NCBI GenBank assembly: GCA_021324595.1
Contig: JAJPIV010000097.1
Coordinates: 1-40,096, forward strand
Origin: Actinomycetota bacterium
GTDB lineage: Bacteria > Actinomycetota > Actinomycetes > Streptosporangiales > Streptosporangiaceae
DNA: 40,096 bases
Reading direction: 5' to 3'
Position numbers and translations under genes: made by a program. A model generated the notes under the pieces. It saw nothing but the letters and a program-made list of their open reading frames with translations. It made no database searches and had not been told where the DNA came from. The stretch's first letter is position 1. Each line of letters begins with the position of its first letter. Positions 15,223 to 22,346 of this stretch are shown here, one piece after another.

Positions 15223-15591
15223 ATGATACGTGAGGTCGATGTGCGGACGTTCGCCGCGGCCCACCGGGACGGGGCGTTCGTCATCGACGTGCGCGAGGCC
15301 TACGAGTACGCCGCCGGGCACGTCCCCGGCGCGCTGCTGGTCCCCCTGGCCACCGTGCATGCCCGGATGGGCGAGTTCCCGCGCCACGAGCCGGTGTACG
15401 TGATCTGCGCATCGGGCAGCCGCAGCCTGGCCGCGGCCTCGTGGCTGGCGTCGGCGGGAATCGACGCCTGGTCCGTGGCGGGCGGGACGAGCGCCTGGGC
15501 GAGTGCGGGCGGCCCCCTGGCGAGGCGCCTTCGCGCCGCCCCGGGGCCGAACGGGCTCGGCGCCCTGCGCGAGAACGGGCTCGGCGCATGA
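15223..15591 (+). CDS. Single-domain rhodanese (sulfurtransferase)
   Basis: A 122-residue rhodanese, which carries sulfane sulfur as a cysteine persulfide. The domain runs from about 5 to 100, with VIDVREAYEYAAGHVPGALLVPL (CH2A-type motif) and the active loop CASGSRS with Cys62. The six-residue loop fits the small thiosulfate/polysulfide sulfurtransferases (GlpE/PspE/CstA-like). The tail contains a tandem duplication of 24 bases (15549-15563 and 15573-15587 identical), giving NGLGALRENGLGA. ATG 15223 has AGGGTGGAG upstream. Its stop overlaps the next start (ATGA), so translation is coupled to the persulfide dioxygenase. Two operator-like repeats precede it. Cytosolic. Confidence 0.92.
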   Translation: MIREVDVRTFAAAHRDGAFVIDVREAYEYAAGHVPGALLVPLATVHARMGEFPRHEPVYVICASGSRSLAAASWLASAGIDAWSVAGGTSAWASAGGPLARRLRAAPGPNGLGALRENGLGA

Positions 15592-16954
15592 TCGACGTCA
15601 TCGGCGTCGACACCCCGTCGCTCGGCGACCGCAGCTACCTCGCCACGGACGGCCAGGTCGCCCTGGTGATCGACCCGCAGCGGGACATCGACCGCGTGCT
15701 CGGCCTCGCGGCCGAGCACGGCGTGCGAATCACTCACGTGTTCGAGACCCACATCCACAACGACTACGTGACCGGCGGGCTGGCGCTCGCCCGCCACACC
15801 GGGGCCGCGTACCACGTGAACGCCGCCGACAAGGTGGCCTACGAGCGCACGCCCGTCTCGGACGGCGACGTGATCGCGGTCGGGGACGTGATGCGGCTCA
15901 CCGCCATCGCCACGCCCGGCCACACGTTCACGCACCTGTCCTACGCGCTCTCGGATGCCCGACCGGGAGGATCGCAGCGGCCTTCACCGGCGGGTCGCTG
16001 CTGTACGGCTCGACCGGACGGCCGGACCTGCTCGGCCCCGCGCACACCGAGGCTCTCGCCAAGGCGCAGCACGCCTCCGCCCGGCGCCTGGCCGCGCTGC
16101 CGGACCAGACCCCGGTCTGGCCCACCCACGGGTTCGGCAGCTTCTGCTCGGCCACCCAGGCGGCCGGAACCGCGTCCACGATCGGCGAGCAGAAGCGGGT
16201 CAACCCGGTGCTGCTGCTCGACCGGGAGCGGTACGTGGCCGGGCTCCTCGCCGGGCTCGACGCCTACCCTGCGTACTACGCGCACATGGCGGCGGCCAAC
16301 GCCGCCGGCCCGGCCGCCGCCGACCTCACCCCGCCCGAGCCCGCTGACGCGGCAACCCTGGCGGCGCGGATCGCGGCGGGAGAGTGGGTGGTGGACCTGC
16401 GGTCGCGGCGCGCGTTCGCCGCCGGCCACGTGCCCGGCACGCTGAGCTTCGAGCACGGCACCGACTTCACCAGCTACCTGGGCTGGCTGATCCCGTGGGG
16501 CACCCCGCTGACCCTCATCGGCGAGACCCCGGACCAGGTCGCCGCCGCCCAGCGGGACCTGGCGAGGATCGGCATCGACCGGCTCGCCGGGGCTGCGTCG
16601 GGCCGGCCGGAGGAGCTGGCCGGGGGCCGGCCGCTCGCCTCGATCGCGGTCGCCGGCTTCGCCGAGCTCGAGGCGGTCCGGCATCACCGGCCGGTGACGA
16701 TCCTCGACGTGCGCCGGGCGGCCGAGTGGGCGGACGGCCATCTCGACGGCGCGGTCCACATCCCGCTGCACGACCTGCCGGCCCGGATCGCCGCCGGGAA
16801 CGTGCCGCCAGGCGAGATCTGGGTGCACTGCCAGTCGGGGTACCGCTCGTTCATCGCCGCGTCGCTGCTCCAGGCAGCGGGCCGGACGGTGGTCGCGGTC
16901 GATGACGACTTCACCCGGGCGTCCGGCGCCGGGCTCGCGCTGGCCGCGGGGTGA
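15588..16954 (+). pseudogene. CstB-like persulfide dioxygenase-rhodanese, split by a frameshift
   Basis: Two adjacent reading frames together encode one multidomain enzyme of about 455 residues. The first frame (from ATG 15588) holds the metallo-beta-lactamase fold: LVIDPQRDIDRVL, ETHIHNDYVTGG with His55/His57/Asp59, and ATPGHTFTHLSYALSDA. It then breaks at about 15957-15968. The second frame resumes with GRIAAAFTGGSLLYGSTGRPDLLG and VWPTHGFGSFC. Next come a rhodanese-like domain without Cys (WVVDLRSRRAFAAGHVPG) and a rhodanese with VHCQSGYRS. One missing or two extra bases would explain it. This order equals that of staphylococcal CstB, which oxidises low-molecular-weight persulfides and makes thiosulfate. 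The intact downstream part argues for a recent event or a sequencing error; programmed frameshifting is less likely. Stop at 16952-16954. Confidence 0.85.
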
Positions 16955-16982
16955 GCGCCCGGCACGGCGGGGTGACCCTGCG

Positions 16983-17879
16983 GTGATCGTCCTCGCGGTC
17001 GCTGCCGGCCTGGTCATCGGCGGCAGCCTCGGCGCCCTCGGCGGGGGCGGGTCGATCCTGACCGTGCCCGCCCTGGTGTACCTGCTCCGGGAGAGCCCGC
17101 ATCAGGCCACGACCGCGTCGCTGATCGTGGTCGGGGCGGCCGCGCTCGCGGGGGCGGTGATTCACCACCGGGCCGGCCGGGTCCGGTTGCTTCCCGGCCT
17201 CGCCTTCGGCGCGGCGGGCATCGCCGGCTCCTACGCCGGGTCGCTGGCCAGCGCGGCTGTCCCGGCACCGCTGCTGCTCGCCGGATTCGGCGTGCTGATG
17301 CTGGTGGTGGCGGCGCTGATGCTGCTGCGCCGGGACCGGCCCGGCGGCCGGCGGCCGGCGGCCGGCCCTGGCCGTCCGGCGACGGCGGTGGCGGCGGCAG
17401 GCGCCGGCCCCGCCCTCGCCGGCCCCGCCCGGCCCAGCGCCGGCGCGAGCGCCGCAGCAGGCGCCGCGGGCCTTGCCCGGCTCGCCGCCAGGCGCGGGCT
17501 GTCTCGCGAGGTCCTCGTGGTGCTGGCCGCCGCCACGGGTGTCGGGCTGATCACGGGGTTCTTCGGAGTCGGCGGCGGGTTCGTGGTGGTGCCCGCCCTC
17601 GTGCTGGTCCTCCGCTTCGACCTGCCGGCGGCGGCCGGGACCTCGCTGGTGGTGATCGCGGTGAACAGCGCCGCCGCCCTCGTCGCCCGGGCCGGGCACG
17701 TCGCCCAGCAGAGCTGGCCGCTCCTGGCCGTCTTCGCCGCTGCCACCGCGGCGGGCGCGCTCACCGCGGGCGGCCTCGCCGGCCGGATCAGCCCGCGCCG
17801 CCTCAACGCCGCGTTCGTCGTCCTGATCATCCTGGTCGCCGCGTACACGCTCGCCCGCAGCGTCCCGGCGCTGGCCTGA
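16983..17879 (+). CDS. TauE/SafE-family sulfite/anion exporter
   Basis: A 298-residue membrane transporter of the TauE/SafE (DUF81) family, which moves sulfite, sulfoacetate or related anions. Two homologous halves each carry the family glycine-rich motif: GGSLGALGGGGSILTVPALVYL near the N-terminus and GLITGFFGVGGGFVVVPALVLVL in the second half. About eight hydrophobic segments are visible. A hydrophilic Ala/Pro/Gly-rich linker of some 50 residues (RPGGRRPAAGPGRPAT... to ARRG) separates the halves and is longer than usual. GTG 16983 begins directly at the first helix and follows the persulfide dioxygenase stop by 28 bases. TauE accompanies PDO-rhodanese genes in cst-type operons and would remove the sulfite that persulfide oxidation yields. 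Confidence 0.9.
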   Translation: MIVLAVAAGLVIGGSLGALGGGGSILTVPALVYLLRESPHQATTASLIVVGAAALAGAVIHHRAGRVRLLPGLAFGAAGIAGSYAGSLASAAVPAPLLLAGFGVLMLVVAALMLLRRDRPGGRRPAAGPGRPATAVAAAGAGPALAGPARPSAGASAAAGAAGLARLAARRGLSREVLVVLAAATGVGLITGFFGVGGGFVVVPALVLVLRFDLPAAAGTSLVVIAVNSAAALVARAGHVAQQSWPLLAVFAAATAAGALTAGGLAGRISPRRLNAAFVVLIILVAAYTLARSVPALA

Positions 17880-17888
17880 GGTGGCGGA

Positions 17889-17911
17889 GCCGCGGCGCAC
17901 GGCGTCGCGGC
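17889..17911 (+). terminator. Stem-loop after the sulfur operon
   Basis: GCCGCG (17889-17894) pairs with CGCGGC (17906-17911) across an 11-base loop, ten bases after the TauE stop. No U-tract; weak evidence. Confidence 0.25.
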
Positions 17912-18008
17912 GGCAGCCCGCCGGCCGCAGGTCCGCCGGCCAGGCCGGTACCGGTGCACGGGGGACGGCGAAGCCGGGATCACCTCGCGCGGCGGCCGAC
18001 CCGGAATA

Positions 18009-18024
18009 ATACCCTCTCGGGTAT
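18009..18024. promoter_or_regulatory. CsoR-family-like operator, copy 3, on the PIG-L start
   Basis: ATACCCTCTCGGGTAT is a perfect 6-4-6 inverted repeat (ATACCC/GGGTAT) and the most symmetrical of the three copies. Its last two bases are part of the ATG of the deacetylase gene, and a TAATAC (18007-18012) that could be the -10 overlaps its left arm. A bound protein would cover the promoter and start codon. Confidence 0.6.
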
Positions 18025-18754
18025 GAGGGTGACGGACGTGGGTGAACGCCGGCGGCTGCTGCCGACCTGGCGGAGCGTGCTCGCCGTCGTGGCTCATCCG
18101 GACGACGAGTCATTCGGGCTCGGCGCGGTGATCGCCGAGCTGGTCCGGCGCGGGGCTGCCGTTCACGTCCTGTGCTTCACCCACGGCGAGGCCTCCACGC
18201 TCAACGAGACGCACACCGACCTGCGGGCCACGAGGGAGGCCGAGCTCCACCGGGCCGGCACCGAGCTCGGCGTGGCTTCGGTGGCCCTGCTTGAGTACTC
18301 CGACGGCGCGCTAGCAGGCGTCGCCCGCGCCGAGCTGGCCAGCCGCGTCCTGGATGCCGCCCGCCGGGTCGGCGCCACGGGCGGCCCTGACGGCCTCCTG
18401 GTCTTCGATGACACTGGGATCACCGGTCACCCCGACCACCGCGCGGCCACGGCCGCCGCCGCCGACGCCGCAGAGCTCGCCGCTCTTCCGGTCCTGGCGT
18501 GGACGCTGCCCGCCGACGTGGCCGCCGTGCTGCGCGCCGAGACCGGTCAGCCGTTCGCCGGCCGCCCGGAGGCCGAGATCGACATGAGCATCGTGGTGGA
18601 CCGTGCCGCGCAGCGACGCGCCGCCCTGGCCCACGCCAGCCAGGTCCCTCCCGGCGCCGCGGTCTGGCGCCGCCTGGAGCTGCTCGGCGACCGCGAGCAC
18701 CTGCGCTGGCTGCGCCCGCAGACGGCTCCCTCCGGCCATGGCGCCGGCCGGTAG
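18023..18754 (+). CDS. PIG-L/LmbE-family N-deacetylase (MshB/Mca-like)
   Basis: A 243-residue zinc deacetylase/amidase of the family that includes the mycothiol enzymes MshB and Mca. The zinc site is visible in VVAHPDDESFGLG (His-x-x-Asp) and in GHPDHRAATAA. CFTHGEASTL and the RATREAELHRAGTELGV helix are also typical. Mca-type enzymes hydrolyse mycothiol S-conjugates; MshB makes the mycothiol precursor. At 243 residues it is shorter than either, so it may be a different thiol-conjugate or sugar deacetylase. ATG 18023 overlaps an operator-like repeat identical in style to those of the persulfide operon, and no ribosome site is present, so a leaderless mRNA is likely; GTG 18029 is an alternative start. 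The shared operator suggests a role in sulfur or thiol stress. Confidence 0.85.
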   Translation: MRVTDVGERRRLLPTWRSVLAVVAHPDDESFGLGAVIAELVRRGAAVHVLCFTHGEASTLNETHTDLRATREAELHRAGTELGVASVALLEYSDGALAGVARAELASRVLDAARRVGATGGPDGLLVFDDTGITGHPDHRAATAAAADAAELAALPVLAWTLPADVAAVLRAETGQPFAGRPEAEIDMSIVVDRAAQRRAALAHASQVPPGAAVWRRLELLGDREHLRWLRPQTAPSGHGAGR

Positions 18755-18765
18755 CGCGGCTGGTG

Positions 18766-18802
18766 GCCGGCCCGGTGGTCGCCGGCCCGGTGTTCGCCGG
18801 CC
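18766..18802. repeat. 15-bp tandem repeat between convergent genes
   Basis: GCCGGCCCGGTGGTC (18766-18780) is followed by GCCGGCCCGGTGTTC (18781-18795) and a partial third copy. It lies between the PIG-L stop and the stop of the secreted glycoside-hydrolase-like gene and can form GC hairpins, so it may help termination. Confidence 0.4.
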
Positions 18803-18819
18803 GGCCCGCGGCGCCGGCG

Positions 18820-19884
18820 CTACGGCGTGCGGTTGGCGTCGATCTGGTCGAAGTCCCCGTAGCCGTTGCTCGTGCCACCGCCGCCCGACCACTGCCACAT
18901 CAGCGCCTTGGCGCTCGCGCTGGTATCCCCGCCGAAGAACGCCGCGCACGTGCTCGTGCCCCTCAGGCACCAGCCGGATGGCGGGCTGGCGAGGCTGGAG
19001 GTGTCCTGCGTGTAGGTCCACTCGTAGAACGCGGCGATCTGCGACGGGGCGCCGTTGCCGAAGATCAGCGGCCAGATCGACGGGGCGGAGTAGACGCCGG
19101 GCTGGTACCGCGAATGGCTGGTCAGGTAGCTGGCGAACCCGTCGAGCACCGCGCGGTCCACCGCCGGGGCGATGTAACTGGACCTCACCTTCCCGCTGCA
19201 CGGCGCGGTGTAGACCGCGTTCCACCCGTTGTCCGGGGCGGGCGTGTAGGCCGGGGCGTGGCCCGGCAGCTCGACGTCCATCCAGACGACCGGGTAGTTC
19301 TCGCTGCCGTGGATGTCGAAGAGCGCCCGCGCTGCCTGCGCCCGGCCCCAGGCGGCGGCCTCGGCGACCGTCCCGTTGTAGCGCGGGTCCACGCCCGGTC
19401 CGGCCATGAACCAGTAGGCGGCCGTGCCGATCCCGAGGTGGTAGGTGGCGAAGTCGGCCGCGGCCTGAGCGAAGTTCACCGACGACCAGGCAAGGGCCCC
19501 GTGACAGCCCTGCCACCGCGCCCAGTTGCCGACCATGCCCACGTAGCCGCCGTACGCGCCGCCGATCACCGGCTCGTGGTACGGGCCGGTGCCGGTGACC
19601 GGCATGGCGCGGCTGTCGGTGCCGTACCAGAACCCGGCCGGGCTGTCCCCGGCGGGCCGCAGGGCCATGGCGGGCCGCTGCGCGCCTGGCAGGTCCGCGG
19701 CGCGTGAGCCGGCGGCGCGGAACCCCGCAGCGGCGGTGCTCACAGGGCCGTCCGGCAGTGCGCCCGCGGTGGCGGGCGGGACCAGCCGCGCCGCCCAGGC
19801 CGCGGCCATGGCGCAGGCAAGCAGCATCGCCAGCCTCACGCCGGGCCGCGCGCGGGCGACGGGGCGGTGCGTGGTGCGCGTCAT
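18820..19884 (-). CDS. Secreted glycoside-hydrolase-like (GH25/DUF1906-type fold) protein
   Basis: A 354-residue exported protein. ATG 19884 has a strong GGAGGT site and starts a signal peptide (basic MTRTTHRPVARARPGVR, then LAMLLACAMAAAWAARLVPPATAG). The mature part has the pattern of DUF1906/GH25-like TIM-barrel domains: GFWYGTDSRAM near the start, FATYHLGIGTAAYWFMAGPG, YPVVWMDVELPG with acidic residues at the expected strand end, and a closing ALMWQWSGGG...FDQIDANRTP. Several cysteine pairs fit an extracytoplasmic protein. It could act on peptidoglycan or another glycan; catalytic activity cannot be judged. No partner gene is evident. Confidence 0.75.
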   Translation of the reverse strand: MTRTTHRPVARARPGVRLAMLLACAMAAAWAARLVPPATAGALPDGPVSTAAAGFRAAGSRAADLPGAQRPAMALRPAGDSPAGFWYGTDSRAMPVTGTGPYHEPVIGGAYGGYVGMVGNWARWQGCHGALAWSSVNFAQAAADFATYHLGIGTAAYWFMAGPGVDPRYNGTVAEAAAWGRAQAARALFDIHGSENYPVVWMDVELPGHAPAYTPAPDNGWNAVYTAPCSGKVRSSYIAPAVDRAVLDGFASYLTSHSRYQPGVYSAPSIWPLIFGNGAPSQIAAFYEWTYTQDTSSLASPPSGWCLRGTSTCAAFFGGDTSASAKALMWQWSGGGGTSNGYGDFDQIDANRTP

Positions 19885-20198
19885 GGGAACCTCCGGCGCC
19901 AGGCGGCACAGTTCGTCCCATGCTCCTCCTGGCGCCCGGGTGGCAACAGGGCCTTCCGTCCCCGGGTCACCCGGGCGACGCGGCGCGGCCGGAGCGGTGC
20001 TCCGATTCGCTCTCGGTGCTCTCCTTACCGCAGCAGAACGCCGCCGCGGAGACGCCCTCGGCACTGGGGACCGCGCGCAAGCCAACGCGGACGACTCGCT
20101 CGGCGCGGCGGCCGAGGTCGCCTCGCCCACGGGGCCGCGGCGGCCTCACGGTGCGGTGGCCGGCCGTCCCGGCCCGCTCCGCAGGGCCGACGAGCTGC
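19885..20198. other. Gap without a supported gene
   Basis: This 314-base stretch lies upstream of the secreted protein gene and downstream of the DUF397 gene, both on the minus strand. It should contain the secreted protein's promoter, but no convincing -35/-10 pair was found. A 15-base palindrome CCCGGGT-C-ACCCGGG (19961-19975) is present. Open frames here have no family features. Confidence 0.5.
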
Positions 20199-20441
20199 TC
20201 ACAGGCGGCCGATGTCGAACCTGCCGCTCTTGATGCCGGAGGTCAGGGCGCGCCACTGCCGCGGCGTGATGCGCAGCACCGGCCCGGGGTTCTTGCTGTC
20301 GCGGATGCCGACCATCCCCCCGCCAAGGCTCGCAATCTCCACGCAATGGCTGTTAGCCTGGCTGCGCGAAGCCTTCACCCAGCGGGTGCCCGCCGCAGCC
20401 TCCACCGGAAGCCCCGCTGAATGAGGATCCGTTGATGTCAT
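20199..20441 (-). CDS. DUF397 protein
   Basis: An 80-residue protein with the DUF397 pattern: RWVKASRSQANSHCVEIASLGGGMVGIRDSKNPGPVLRITPRQWRALTSGIKSGRFDI. Such small proteins are abundant in Streptomyces and relatives and nearly always follow a helix-turn-helix DUF5753 gene, as here (78-base gap). The pairs (WhiJ-like systems) affect development and antibiotic production, and the small partner may modulate the DNA-binding protein; that role is inferred from the literature on paralogues. ATG 20441 is preceded by GGGAAGGGAG. Confidence 0.9.
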   Translation of the reverse strand: MTSTDPHSAGLPVEAAAGTRWVKASRSQANSHCVEIASLGGGMVGIRDSKNPGPVLRITPRQWRALTSGIKSGRFDIGRL

Positions 20442-20519
20442 TCCGTCTCCCTTCCCCTCCTACTGGCCAAATCCGTTCGCCTTTGAGATTTCCCTGGACC
20501 ACTCGGCACGCGCCTCTGG

Positions 20520-21395
20520 TCAAGCCCACGCGCTCCGCGCAATCCGCTCGATCAGGTCCCGCGACTCACCTGGCCCCAGCGACTTCTCGTACTGACTGTC
20601 GAAAACCCGCCTATAGAGATAGCCTTCGTCATCGCTTTCGAAATACAGCTCGCTCTTGGGAAGGTTCTCCGCGATCACCACGTCGGGCAGCAGGGCCTCG
20701 CCGTTCAGCGCACCGTAGTTGAGTACCACAAACGAGTCGCCCGGCGCAACAGTCCGGTCGGCGCTCAACGGCAAAATCCTCAGCTCGACGTTCGGCAGGT
20801 CGGCGAGCTCGGCCAGGCGCCGCAGCTGGGCGCGCATGACCGGATCGCCACCCACCTTGCGGAGCAGGACGGACTCATCCGCGACCACGGTGAGCCGGGC
20901 CGGCTCCGGCCGGGTGAGCACCTCCTGCCTGCGCATGCGGACCTGCACGCGCCGCTCCACCGCCTGGGGCGTGATGGGTACGACCCGCTGGTAACCGAGC
21001 ATGATGTGCCGGGCATAGTCCTCGGTCTGGAGCAGCCCCGGCACCACGTACGGCTGCCACTCGAGGATCTCGGAGGCCTCGGATTCCAGGCCGATCGCGT
21101 CGATGAACTCGGCGGGCAGGTCGCCGGCATACTCGTCCCACCAGCCCTTCTGACGCGCATCGTGCGCCAGGCTTGCCAGCCGCGCCCGCTCGGGCCCGCC
21201 GATGCCGTAATAGCCGAGCAGGCGGTCGACATCGGCTGGCTTGGGGGTGGTGCGCCCGGACTCGATTCGAGAGATCTTCGAGGGTGACCACGCAAGGGCC
21301 TCGGCGACGCGATCGCCGCTCAGGCCCCGTGACTCGCGGATCTGGCGCAATTCCGCGGCGAGCCGGCGGCGGCGGACCGTGGGGCTCAGCGCCAT
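20520..21395 (-). CDS. XRE-family HTH regulator with DUF5753 domain
   Basis: A 291-residue regulator. The HTH spans about residues 12-70: LAAELRQIRESRGLSGDRVAEALAWSPSKISRIESGRTTPKPADVDRLLGYYG. DUF5753 follows (about 110-285), with EWQPYVVPGLLQTEDYARHIM, VRMRRQEVLTRPEPARLTVVADESVLLRKVGG and the closing YLYRRVFDSQYEKSLGPGESRDLIERI. The architecture is that of the WhiJ-like family. It is followed by its DUF397 partner. The third gene often found with such pairs, a histidine-kinase-like ATPase or AbaA-type protein, is not adjacent. ATG 21395 has GGTGAGG upstream. Confidence 0.93.
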   Translation of the reverse strand: MALSPTVRRRRLAAELRQIRESRGLSGDRVAEALAWSPSKISRIESGRTTPKPADVDRLLGYYGIGGPERARLASLAHDARQKGWWDEYAGDLPAEFIDAIGLESEASEILEWQPYVVPGLLQTEDYARHIMLGYQRVVPITPQAVERRVQVRMRRQEVLTRPEPARLTVVADESVLLRKVGGDPVMRAQLRRLAELADLPNVELRILPLSADRTVAPGDSFVVLNYGALNGEALLPDVVIAENLPKSELYFESDDEGYLYRRVFDSQYEKSLGPGESRDLIERIARSAWA

Positions 21396-22038
21396 TCCTC
21401 ACCGCCCTTCTCCCTCGCACCGCACGCTGCGCGCCCGCCGCGGCGCCGCAACGCCCGCCACGGCGCCGCAACGCCCGGCCGGCCGGGGCCCGGAGCCCGC
21501 GCCCGGTGCCAGCCAGGAGCGACCGCAGTGGCCACCGCAGACTCCGGAGCACAGTGTGGCACGGATGGCGGAAGTCTCATGGCAAGACGCCAAGATTTAT
21601 CCAAGCGAATCTGCCTATGAAGAGTTGCCGAAAGTTTCAGCGGAAGTGACACTGAGAGTACCAGCGATCGTACGCCAGCCATCGGGAGCAAGCAATGCGG
21701 GTCCACCGGGCGAGCCGGGCAGCCTCACCCCGCCACGGCCAGCCGGCGGTCGCGCGGCGATCCCGCGCCCCGCCGGGACGCTGCACGGTGGCCCCGGCCG
21801 CGACGCGCCAGCAATGATGGCGCGGCTGACGTTGCCGCGTCAGCCGCGCCGAGCACCAGCACCAAATCCCGTTGAAGGAAGGACCAGTGAATCACCCATG
21901 GTAGCCCCCCAGCAGCCAGATGCCTAGACCGGGCTGCCACGTGGCAGGCAGACCCGGCAGCTGGCAGCTCCGGGCAGGGCGCCCGGTCACCGGTCCTCCT
22001 CGATTCCCGCGCAGGATCTGGACCCCCGAGGAGGCATC
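21396..22038. other. Long intergenic region with an AT-richer segment
   Basis: No gene is supported in these 643 bases. Positions about 21575-21680 are clearly less GC-rich than the surroundings. An open frame across them (ATG 21565 to 21927) uses codons such as AAA, ATT, TAT, TTG and TCT that real genes in the window avoid, so I regard it as noncoding promoter DNA. A minus-strand TTGCTT (21695-21690), 17-base spacer, TACGAT (21672-21667) could be a promoter of the HTH gene with a leader of about 265 bases; confidence in it is low. Confidence 0.5.
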
Positions 22039-22236
22039 GTGTTCGCCGCCCAGGCTCACCTCACGGATCCGAGTTCGGTGGCGATGCTCGCCGCCGTGGT
22101 GATCGGCATGTGCGTGGTGTTCTCACGCGCGATGCTGCGGATCGCCACGACGCTGTTCGTCGTGCTCGCCGTGATCGTCGCCATCACCGGCGTCATCGCC
22201 GTAGCCGACGTGCTGCGCCGGCTGTTCCCGGCATGA
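22039..22236 (+). CDS. Small membrane protein
   Basis: A 65-residue protein of unknown function with two hydrophobic segments (about 14-32 and 38-58: SVAMLAAVVIGMCVVF and ATTLFVVLAVIVAITGVIAVADVL) separated by the basic turn SRAMLRI. GTG 22039 is well placed behind GAGGAGG. The codon usage is typical for the window. It probably sits as a hairpin in the cytoplasmic membrane. I recognise no family, and its neighbours (HTH regulator upstream on the other strand, PhyH gene convergent) give no clue. Confidence 0.6.
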   Translation: MFAAQAHLTDPSSVAMLAAVVIGMCVVFSRAMLRIATTLFVVLAVIVAITGVIAVADVLRRLFPA

Positions 22237-22307
22237 CTGGAAGGCCTGCCGACCGTGGCGCCACGGGCGGCAGGCCGCCCGGACCGCACGCGGCGCTGAA
22301 CCGGCCG

Positions 22308-22346
22308 GTGGCACCGGCCCCGTGGCACCGGCCCCGTGGCACCGGC
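22308..22346. repeat. 14-bp tandem repeat, 2.8 copies
   Basis: GTGGCACCGGCCCC occurs at 22308-22321 and 22322-22335, with a partial copy to 22346 that reaches the PhyH stop codon. The first copy sits in an 8-1-8 palindrome (22303-22319). Located between convergent genes, so a termination role is possible. Confidence 0.55.

Noticed and set aside
15957-15968. Programmed -1 frameshift in the persulfide dioxygenase
   Set aside because: No slippery heptamer of the X XXY YYZ kind or clear downstream pseudoknot was seen, and homologues are encoded in one frame; mutation or sequencing error is simpler.
21565-21927. Small plus-strand open frame beginning MAEVSWQDAK
   Set aside because: Its codon usage is unlike every supported gene, there is no ribosome site, and the second half is Pro/Gly/Arg-rich noise.
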